Source: an uncultured Rhodocyclaceae bacterium (GTDB lineage Bacteria; Pseudomonadota; Gammaproteobacteria; Burkholderiales; Rhodocyclaceae). Taken from it: a stretch of 5,313 nt of DNA. Within the stretch, counting starts at the first letter, position 1; each line of letters opens with the position of its first letter. Location of the stretch: contig CAIYZZ010000186.1 in the NCBI GenBank assembly GCA_903930805.1, forward strand, positions 1 through 5,313, written 5' to 3'. A program made the translations under genes and the position numbers. Under the pieces are notes generated by a model that was given only the letters and a program-made list of their open reading frames with translations, had not been told where the DNA came from and did no database searches. Positions 1 to 5,313 of this stretch are shown in pieces.

Positions 1-1802
1 ATCGCAGCCTCGGGTGCAACGATTTCGATGCCGACGATGGGTTCCAGCACAATGGCCGATGCAGCACGGATGGCTTCCACCGTGGCCTTGCGCCCGGCAC
101 TGAAAAAAGCCACGTCCTTGCCGTCCACCGCATGGGTCTTGCCGTCATAGACGATGACGCGCAGGTCTTCGACCGGATGGCCGGCAACCACACCATCAGC
201 CAAGGCCATGAGTACGCCCTTCTCGACCGCCGGCATGAAGACGCCGGGAATGACGCCGCCCTTGACGCGATCGACGAACTCGAAGCCCGCGCCGCGTTCG
301 AGCGGCTCGATCTTGAGATAGACCTCGCCGAACTGACCGGCACCACCCGACTGCTTCTTGTGGCGGCAATGGCCTTCGGCATTTTTCGTGATCGTCTCGC
401 GGAAAGGAATCTGCGGCGGCTTGGTATCAAGCTCGAGCTTGTACTGGCTGGACATGCGGTCGAGTTTCGTCCGCAAATGCATTTCGCCCAGACCGAAAAT
501 TACGGTTTCGTGTGTAGTCGGATGACGCTCGATCCTGAAACAGGGATCTTCCATGGCGAGTTTGCGCAGGATATCGAAGAGGCGTTGCTCGTCGCCCTTC
601 TTTTGCGTCTCGACCGCCAGGCCCTGCATCGGCTTCGGAAACTCGAGCGGCTTGAGGTGGATATGGTCCTCGTCATGCGAATCATGCAGCACGGCGTCGA
701 ATTCGATTTCCTCGACCTTGGCGATGGCGCCCAAATCACCCGGCAGCAACTCATCGACCTCAACGTAGTCCTTGCCCTGCAACTGGTAGAGGTGGCCGAC
801 CTTGAAGGGCTTCTTGCCGTCGCCGATGAAGAGTTGAGAATCTTTGCGGATAGTGCCTTGATGCACGCGGAACACGGCGACCTTGCCCATGTAGGGATCG
901 ACGATCACCTTGAAGACATGCGCGAGCACATGCTTGGTGGCATCCGGAACGCGGTCGAAGGGTTCGGTGACGTTGCCTGGCTCGCCCCTGTAGAAAGGCG
1001 GCGGATTGCCTTCGGCGGGGTTGGGGGCAAGCGATGCCAGCACATGCAGCAACTCGGCGATACCGGCGCCAGTTTTGGCTGAGGTAAACAAGACGGGAAT
1101 CAGGTGGCCTTCGCGCAAGGCTTTCTCGAAGGGGGCGTGCAACTCACCGGCCGTCGGATCCTTGCCGTCCTCGAGGTAGCGCTCCATCAGGCTTTCGTCT
1201 TCCTCGACCAACTGCTCAATGAGTTCGCGGTGCGCGTGCGCAACCGTGTCGATGTCGGCATCACCGGCGTCATGCTCCAGCACTTCGACGACATCCTTGT
1301 TATTGTGCGCAGGCAGATCGAGGAACTTGCACGTCGGGCCAAAGCGCTCACGTACTTCGGCCATCAGGCCGGCCAGATCGACGTTGTCGGCGTCGATCTT
1401 GTTGATGACGATCATGCGCGCGAGTCCGCGCGCTGCGGCCGCGCGCATCATGCGCTCGGTCATGAGTTCGATACCGGTCTGGGCGTTGATCACCACTACG
1501 GCGGTATCGACACCCGCCAGCGTGGCCATGGCCTGACCAGCGAAATCGGGGTAGCCCGGGGTATCGGCCAGATGCACATGCACGTCTTCCCAGGCAAAAT
1601 TCACCAGCGCAGATTGAAGCGAATGGCCAGCGGCTTTTTCCTGCGCGTCGAAGTCACAGACGGTGTTACCTCTTTCTATACTGCCTGGTGCGGCAATCGC
1701 GCCGGCGCGGTGCAGCAAGGCCTCCGCCAGCGTAGTCTTGCCGGCGCCACCATGCCCGACGAGGGCAACAGCACGGATCGAGGCGGTATGGAATTTCGGC
1801 AT
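1..1802 (-). CDS. Elongation factor G-like translational GTPase (EF-G-2/FusA2-type), 3' end outside the window
   Basis: The frame is open from an ATG at 1802-1800 to the window edge: 600 codons read without a stop. By family it is a ribosome-associated translational GTPase in the cytoplasm; its exact role is unproven. Seen: P-loop GHGGAGKT (residues 16-23), G3 DTPGYPDF (80-87), G4 NKID (133-136), G5-like SAKTG (241-245), domain II near 290-380 including DPYMGKVAVFRVHQGT (302-317), domain III with GLGEMHL (about 437-443), domain IV beginning near GAGQFGEVYLKIE (487 on), with a tip loop carrying His557 in KTHAVDG, and the start of domain V at LEPIVGIEIV (586 on). About 80-100 C-terminal residues are missing. 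It differs from canonical EF-G: switch I has EKAAGHSLQ where RGITIT is expected, G3 has Tyr84 in place of His, and the G' insertion looks about 12 residues short against recalled E. coli EF-G. This fits the EF-G-2 paralogue group (Thermus EF-G-2 type, from memory). It starts 41 nt after glmS behind a good ribosome binding site. Confidence 0.93.
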   Translation of the reverse strand, partial: MPKFHTASIRAVALVGHGGAGKTTLAEALLHRAGAIAAPGSIERGNTVCDFDAQEKAAGHSLQSALVNFAWEDVHVHLADTPGYPDFAGQAMATLAGVDTAVVVINAQTGIELMTERMMRAAAARGLARMIVINKIDADNVDLAGLMAEVRERFGPTCKFLDLPAHNNKDVVEVLEHDAGDADIDTVAHAHRELIEQLVEEDESLMERYLEDGKDPTAGELHAPFEKALREGHLIPVLFTSAKTGAGIAELLHVLASLAPNPAEGNPPPFYRGEPGNVTEPFDRVPDATKHVLAHVFKVIVDPYMGKVAVFRVHQGTIRKDSQLFIGDGKKPFKVGHLYQLQGKDYVEVDELLPGDLGAIAKVEEIEFDAVLHDSHDEDHIHLKPLEFPKPMQGLAVETQKKGDEQRLFDILRKLAMEDPCFRIERHPTTHETVIFGLGEMHLRTKLDRMSSQYKLELDTKPPQIPFRETITKNAEGHCRHKKQSGGAGQFGEVYLKIEPLERGAGFEFVDRVKGGVIPGVFMPAVEKGVLMALADGVVAGHPVEDLRVIVYDGKTHAVDGKDVAFFSAGRKATVEAIRAASAIVLEPIVGIEIVAPEAA

Positions 1803-1808
1803 TTTTTT

Positions 1809-1815
1809 CTCCCTT
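1809..1815 (-). promoter_or_regulatory. Ribosome binding site of the EF-G-like gene
   Basis: Read on the minus strand this is AAGGGAG, six A residues before the ATG at 1802. It is the strongest purine-rich match in the 41-nt glmS-EF-G spacer (1803-1843) and fixes the start. The rest of the spacer is AT-rich, with no convincing hairpin plus T-run, so nothing marks a transcript end between the two genes. No promoter could be assigned with confidence. Confidence 0.75.
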
Positions 1816-1843
1816 ATTTGTTCAACTCATTTATTCGACACAG

Positions 1844-3673
1844 CTATTCAACAGTGACCGATTTTGCGAGGTTACGTGGCTTATCGACATCGGTGCCTTT
1901 GACCAGGGCGGCATGATACGCCAGCAGTTGCAGGGGCACGACGTGCAGCACGGGCGACAAGGCGCCGTAGTGTTCAGGCAGGCGCAGAATGTGCAGGCCG
2001 TCCTCTTCCTGCACGGCGGAATCGGCGTCGGCGAAAACATACAGTTCGCCGCCGCGTGCAGCAACCTCTTTCAGGTTGGATTTCAGCTTTTCCAGCAGGG
2101 CGTCGTTCGGTGCCACGCTGATCACTGGCATCTCTTTGTCCACCAGCGCCAGCGGCCCGTGCTTGAGCTCGCCTGCCGGGTAGGCCTCGGCATGGATATA
2201 GGAGATTTCCTTGAGCTTCAGCGCGCCCTCGAGGGCGATCGGGTAGTGCGGACCACGGCCTAGGAACAAGGCGTGGTGCTTGTCGGCAAACAGTCTCGCC
2301 CAGGCGGCAATGCCCGGCTCCAGCGCCAGAACCTTCTGTACGGCAACCGGCAGATGGCGCAGTGCGACCAGATAGCCAGCTTCGTCTGCGCCAGTCAGGC
2401 GTCCGGCCTGCTTCGCCAGTGTGGCCGCCAGCAGGAACAGGGCAGCCAACTGGGTGGTAAACGCCTTGGTCGAGGCGACGCCGATTTCCGGGCCAGCGCG
2501 CGTGAGGAAGCGCAACGCACACTCACGCACGATAGCGGATTCGGGTACATTGCAGAGCGCCAGCGTCTTACCCATACCAAGCGTTTTGGCATATTTGACA
2601 CAGGCCAGCGTATCGGCTGTTTCGCCTGACTGCGAAATTGCCACCACCAGTTGTGCTGGATTGGGTACCGAAATGCGATAACGGTATTCGCTCGCGACTT
2701 CGACGGTACACGGCAGGCCCGCAATCTGCTCAATCCAGTAGCGCGCCACCAAGCCGGCATGGTAACTGGTGCCACAGGCGATGATCAGCACGGCGCTCAC
2801 ATCCGCAAACATTTCCGGTGCGGAAACACCAAATAGGTTGGGCGAAAAGGTCTGCGCACCGCCGATCATTTCGAGCGTGGCGGCGAGCGCCTGGGGCTGC
2901 TCGAAGATCTCCTTCTGCATATAGTGGCTATAGTCGCCGAGCTCGACGGCATCGGCCGAGAGGGTGCTTACGTGAATCTGGCGTTGAACTACCGTCCAGG
3001 TATTGTCAACTGAGGCGCCGACTATTCGATAACCATCCCGGCGAAGTTCAGCTACATCGCCCTCTTCGAGATAAATCATGCGGCGTGTCACCTGCAGCAG
3101 GGCCGAGGCATCCGAGGCAGCATAGTTGCCATCCTCACCCAACCCCAGTAGCAAGGGCGCACCGTGACGTGAAACAACCACGCGTTCTTCGCCTTCGTGC
3201 AGCACGGCGATGGCATAGGCACCCACCAGACGCCGTGTGGTGCGCTGCACCGCTTCGAACAGATCGGTAGCCGTCTTAAGCGCTTCCTGCATCAGATGGG
3301 CGATCACCTCGGTGTCGGTATCGGATGTGAAGGCGTAGCCGGCGGCAACCAGTTCCTGCTTGATCTCGGCGTAGTTTTCGATGATGCCGTTATGCACGAC
3401 GGCCAGACCGCCAGAAATATGCGGATGGGCATTCCTTTCACTGGGCACGCCGTGCGTGGCCCAGCGGGTGTGGGCAATGCCCAGTTGTGCCGATTGCCCT
3501 TCGGCCTGGGCTGCCAGTTCAGCGACACGACCGACACTGCGCAAACGCGTCAGGCCCGGATTAAGAAGCGCCAGGCCGGCGGAGTCATAACCACGGTACT
3601 CGAGCTTGCGCAGGCCCTCGACGAGAACCGGAGCAATATTGCGGGAAGCTACCGCCGCGACGATGCCGCACAT
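1844..3673 (-). CDS. glmS: Glutamine--fructose-6-phosphate aminotransferase (isomerizing), glucosamine-6-phosphate synthase
   Basis: Cytoplasmic enzyme converting fructose-6-P and glutamine to glucosamine-6-P and glutamate, the committed step to UDP-GlcNAc. The product is 609 residues, the same as recalled for E. coli GlmS. The N-terminal class II glutaminase domain (about 2-240) begins MCGIVAAV; Cys2 becomes the N-terminal nucleophile after Met removal. It also shows HTRWATHG (68-75), HNG (94-96) and SDTDTE (117-122). Two SIS isomerase domains follow: the first with CGTSYHAG (300-307) and SQSGETADT (347-355), the second with [12 protein letters not shown] (481-492), Glu482, Lys486, Glu489 and His505. 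The C-terminal tail [12 protein letters not shown] carries Lys604. These match E. coli catalytic residues once Met is discounted. An in-frame ATG nine codons upstream (3700) was rejected because it would bury the catalytic Cys. A GGAGG lies 7 nt before the chosen ATG. The gene follows glmU by 97 nt, the usual glmUS order. Nothing is odd in the protein. Confidence 0.98.
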   Translation of the reverse strand: MCGIVAAVASRNIAPVLVEGLRKLEYRGYDSAGLALLNPGLTRLRSVGRVAELAAQAEGQSAQLGIAHTRWATHGVPSERNAHPHISGGLAVVHNGIIENYAEIKQELVAAGYAFTSDTDTEVIAHLMQEALKTATDLFEAVQRTTRRLVGAYAIAVLHEGEERVVVSRHGAPLLLGLGEDGNYAASDASALLQVTRRMIYLEEGDVAELRRDGYRIVGASVDNTWTVVQRQIHVSTLSADAVELGDYSHYMQKEIFEQPQALAATLEMIGGAQTFSPNLFGVSAPEMFADVSAVLIIACGTSYHAGLVARYWIEQIAGLPCTVEVASEYRYRISVPNPAQLVVAISQSGETADTLACVKYAKTLGMGKTLALCNVPESAIVRECALRFLTRAGPEIGVASTKAFTTQLAALFLLAATLAKQAGRLTGADEAGYLVALRHLPVAVQKVLALEPGIAAWARLFADKHHALFLGRGPHYPIALEGALKLKEISYIHAEAYPAGELKHGPLALVDKEMPVISVAPNDALLEKLKSNLKEVAARGGELYVFADADSAVQEEDGLHILRLPEHYGALSPVLHVVPLQLLAYHAALVKGTDVDKPRNLAKSVTVE

Positions 3674-3679
3674 GGTTAT

Positions 3680-3706
3680 GCCTCCGTAGGGCCGCCCCAA
3701 GGAGGC
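3680..3706 (-). promoter_or_regulatory. glmS ribosome binding site inside a potential sequestering hairpin
   Basis: On the minus strand, GCCTCC (3706-3701) and GGAGGC (3685-3680) form a perfect 6-bp inverted repeat with a 15-nt loop. The 3' arm contains the glmS Shine-Dalgarno GGAGG (3685-3681), 7 nt from the ATG at 3673. Folding would therefore hide the ribosome binding site. Within the loop, GGGCGGCCC adds a possible small GGG/CCC pairing. The sequence and its complementarity are seen directly; any regulatory role is inference. E. coli glmS also has a leader that masks its ribosome binding site, opened there by the GlmZ sRNA, but no GlmZ pairing site was identified here. Confidence 0.55.
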
Positions 3707-3721
3707 TCAGTTGCCAAATGA

Positions 3722-3769
3722 GGCCCCCCTGTGGGGGGCAGCGAGCCGGGTTTGCGAGCGTGGGGGGCC
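3722..3769. repeat. Palindromic C-run/G-run element in the glmU-glmS spacer (REP-like)
   Basis: The plus strand carries GGCCCCCC (3722-3729), TGT, GGGGGGC (3733-3739), and a second GGGGGGCC (3762-3769). The first arm can pair with either G-run: a 7-bp hairpin with a 3-nt loop (3723-3739) or an 8-bp stem closing a 32-nt loop (3722-3769). Between the G-runs, GCGAGC occurs twice as a direct repeat (3741-3746 and 3754-3759). The block begins two bases from the glmU stop codon and fills half of the spacer. It resembles intergenic repeats remembered from betaproteobacterial genomes, but copy number cannot be judged from one copy. No T-run follows on either strand, so it does not look like an intrinsic terminator. 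It may act as an mRNA stability or processing structure between glmU and glmS. Confidence 0.6.
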
Positions 3770-3770
3770 A

Positions 3771-5090
3771 TTAGGGTTTCTTCTGTTTGACCGGACGCTT
3801 CCAGCCTGTGATCGTTATCTGCTTCGGTCGCGAAACCGTCAGTGCGTCGGGCGGTGCATCTTTGGTGAGCGTCGTGCCGGCACCCAGCGTGGCACCGCGA
3901 CCAATCGTCACCGGCGCGACGAGTTGCGTATCCGAACCGATGAAGACATCGTCCTCGATCACGGTGCGATACTTGTTGGCACCGTCGTAGTTGCAGGTGA
4001 TGGTGCCAGCACCGACATTCACGCGACTGCCCACCGTGGCATCACCAATGTAGGCCAGATGGTTGGCCTTCGAATGCGCGGCGATGGAAGAATTCTTCAC
4101 CTCGACAAAATTACCGATATGCACATCCTCGGCGAGTACGGTGCCGGGACGTAAGCGGGCGAAGGGGCCGATGACGCTGCCTGGCCCGACCGTCGCATCT
4201 TGCAACACACAATTCGGCCCGATACGGACACCATCGCCGAGCACTACGCTGCCCTCGAATACACAATTGACGTCGATACTCACATCGCGGCCACAGATCA
4301 ATTGGCCACGAACATCGATACGTGCTGGATCGGCCAGGGTCACACCCTGCTCCATCAGGGCCTCGGCAACATTCCGTTGGTAGATACGCTCCAGCGTTGC
4401 CAGTTGCGCCTTGCTGTTGACGCCCTCGGTTTCCCAGTTGGCATCCGGATGCGCGGTCACGACATCCATACCCTCGGCCACCGCCAGCGCAACGATATCG
4501 GTGAGGTAATACTCGCCCTGCGCATTTGCACTGCCCAGTTGCGGCAACCAGCTTACCAACGCTGCGCCCGGTGCGACGAGGATGCCGGTGTTGACTTCGC
4601 GGATCGCGCGCTCCGCGTCGTCGGCGTCCTTCTCTTCGACGATGCGGGTGACTTTGCCATCAATCCGTACGATGCGGCCATAGCCATGCGGATTGTCCAG
4701 ATGAGCGGTGAGCAGCGCCAGTTTGTCGGCCCCGGCAGCTTCGATCAGGCGGCGCAGTGTGGCGGCTCGTATCAGTGGCACATCGCCATACAACACCAAA
4801 GTTGGCGCTGGCGGGACGGCAGCAAACTCAGGCATGGCCTGCAATACCGCATGACCGGTACCCAGTTGCGGTTCCTGTAATGCCCAAGTTAGATCGGTCG
4901 AATCAAGTGCAGTGCGCACCCGTTCGCCACCATGGCCGTAAACCACGCAAACCTTCGTCGGTGCGAGCTCACGCGCCGAATCGAGCACATGCGCCAACAT
5001 GGGCTTGCCGGCAACGGGATGGAGCACCTTGGGCAGGTCAGAGCGCATGCGCTTGCCCTGCCCGGCTGCGAGGATGACGATGTTCAGCAT
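3771..5090 (-). CDS. glmU: Bifunctional UDP-N-acetylglucosamine pyrophosphorylase / glucosamine-1-phosphate N-acetyltransferase, with one beta-helix coil missing
   Basis: Cytoplasmic trimeric enzyme: the C-terminal domain acetylates glucosamine-1-P with acetyl-CoA, and the N-terminal domain couples the product to UTP, giving UDP-GlcNAc. The 439 residues comprise a nucleotidyltransferase domain (about 1-225) with LAAGQGKRM (7-15), Lys21, QLGTGHA (75-81), YGDVPL (101-106, metal Asp103), GYGRI (136-140), NTGI (167-170) and EGVN (222-225, metal Asn225), then a left-handed beta-helix (about 250-420). The acetyltransferase residues Arg314, Lys332, His344, Tyr347, Asn358, Asn367 and Lys373 correspond to E. 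coli Arg333, Lys351, His363, Tyr366, Asn377, Asn386 and Lys392. The protein ends [11 protein letters not shown]. Compared with recalled E. coli GlmU (456 aa), 17 residues are absent at about 305/306, one whole helix coil. The ATG is the first in-frame start after the gltD stop, which is in the same frame six codons upstream. No clear Shine-Dalgarno precedes it, so coupling to gltD translation is possible. Confidence 0.97.
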   Translation of the reverse strand: MLNIVILAAGQGKRMRSDLPKVLHPVAGKPMLAHVLDSARELAPTKVCVVYGHGGERVRTALDSTDLTWALQEPQLGTGHAVLQAMPEFAAVPPAPTLVLYGDVPLIRAATLRRLIEAAGADKLALLTAHLDNPHGYGRIVRIDGKVTRIVEEKDADDAERAIREVNTGILVAPGAALVSWLPQLGSANAQGEYYLTDIVALAVAEGMDVVTAHPDANWETEGVNSKAQLATLERIYQRNVAEALMEQGVTLADPARIDVRGQLICGRDVSIDVNCVFEGSVVLGDGVRIGPNCVLQDATVGPGSVIGPFARLRPGTVLAEDVHIGNFVEVKNSSIAAHSKANHLAYIGDATVGSRVNVGAGTITCNYDGANKYRTVIEDDVFIGSDTQLVAPVTIGRGATLGAGTTLTKDAPPDALTVSRPKQITITGWKRPVKQKKP

Positions 5091-5105
5091 GATCTGGTCG
5101 CGGGT

Positions 5106-5313
5106 TCAGCGCGGCAGGGTGCTCGTCCCCATCAAGAACTCATCGACGGCACGCGCGCACTGACGACCTTCGCGGATCGCCCAGACGACGAGCGATTGCC
5201 CTCTGCGGATGTCACCGGCGGCGAAGACCTTCGGCACGCTGGTAGCGTAACAATCGGCACCGTCAGTTGTTGCACTGACATTGCCACGCCCATCTTTCGC
5301 GACACCGAATGCA
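5106..5313 (-). CDS. gltD: Glutamate synthase (NADPH) small subunit, C-terminal end only
   Basis: The last 68 codons and the TGA (5108-5106) are present; the remainder lies beyond the window edge. The small subunit passes electrons from NADPH through FAD and iron-sulfur clusters to the large subunit GltB, which makes two glutamates from glutamine and 2-oxoglutarate. The visible part contains [19 protein letters not shown] (residues 22-40 of the fragment), where VFAAGD is the closing FAD-binding motif of this pyridine nucleotide-disulfide oxidoreductase fold. It is followed by the family-typical [20 protein letters not shown] (41-60) and the ending MGTSTLPR. Related GltD-like subunits of other oxidoreductases share the FAD motif, but this tail is typical of proteobacterial GltD. 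The stop lies 15 nt before the glmU ATG in the same frame, suggesting a shared transcript. The FeS region and NADPH site are not visible. Confidence 0.9.
   Translation of the reverse strand, partial: AFGVAKDGRGNVSATTDGADCYATSVPKVFAAGDIRRGQSLVVWAIREGRQCARAVDEFLMGTSTLPR

Noticed and set aside
132..1082. Long plus-strand open frame (316 codons) as a gene
   Set aside because: It lies entirely antisense to the EF-G-like gene, whose motifs are unmistakable. Its translation shows no recognisable domain, and GC-biased third positions explain the lack of stops.
1..1802. Canonical fusA (housekeeping EF-G)
   Set aside because: Switch I lacks RGITI, G3 is DTPGY instead of DTPGH, the G' region is shorter, and no rpsL/rpsG/tuf neighbours are present.
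1104..1916. Plus-strand open frame of 270 codons as a gene
   Set aside because: It is antisense to the GTPase domain of the EF-G-like gene and runs on into glmS; no family resemblance and no convincing ribosome binding site.
3674..3700. GlmS start nine codons upstream (extension MGRPYGGIT)
   Set aside because: GlmS needs Cys as the N-terminal residue after Met removal, and the MCGI start has a GGAGG at correct spacing. The longer start would also lie within the spacer hairpin.
3722..3739. Intrinsic terminator between glmU and glmS
   Set aside because: The GC hairpin is strong, but no T-run follows on either strand (minus-strand continuation is CTCATTTGG).
3674..3770. glmS ribozyme or riboswitch in the glmS leader
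   Set aside because: Only 97 nt separate the glmU stop from the glmS start, the glmS ribozyme core could not be recognised, and that ribozyme belongs mainly to Gram-positive lineages.
4200..4880. Plus-strand open frame of 226 codons as a gene
   Set aside because: It is antisense to the catalytic half of glmU and has no recognisable motif.
3771..5090. glmU as a pseudogene because it is short
   Set aside because: The missing 17 residues are in frame, equal one structural coil, and all catalytic residues checked in both domains are present with a normal C-terminus.

Overview
The window is a compact block of four genes, all on the minus strand. Transcription runs from high to low coordinates: gltD (3' end only), glmU, glmS, then an elongation factor G-like GTPase whose 3' end runs off the window. 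No gene is supported on the plus strand; the long plus-strand open frames mirror real minus-strand genes. The DNA is GC-rich (roughly 60% by eye). Protein style, gene order and a C-run/G-run inverted repeat between genes suggest a betaproteobacterium, possibly near Rhodocyclales or Burkholderiales. That placement is inference from recalled relatives, not a search.

Layout from the transcriptional start side: 5313-5106 is the last 68 codons of glutamate synthase small subunit GltD. After 15 nt, 5090-3771 encodes GlmU, the bifunctional GlcN-1-P acetyltransferase and GlcNAc-1-P uridylyltransferase. A 97-nt spacer (3770-3674) holds a palindromic element and a hairpin that can cover the glmS ribosome binding site. 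3673-1844 encodes GlmS, glucosamine-6-phosphate synthase, of standard length with all catalytic residues checked in place. After 41 nt, 1802-1 encodes 600 residues of an EF-G-like protein (domains I-IV and the start of V) that is not a canonical EF-G.

Functionally, GlmS makes glucosamine-6-P from fructose-6-P and glutamine. GlmM, not in the window, would convert it to glucosamine-1-P, and GlmU completes UDP-GlcNAc for peptidoglycan and LPS. GltBD also consumes glutamine, so the block joins two glutamine-using routes to cell-wall precursor supply. No terminator was found between any of the genes, so co-transcription is plausible.

No wholly new system is evident. The best leads are a GlmU that appears to lack exactly one 17-residue coil of its left-handed beta-helix while keeping every acetyltransferase active-site residue, a possible RNA switch masking the glmS ribosome binding site next to a repeat element, and an EF-G paralogue with non-canonical switch I and G3 motifs.
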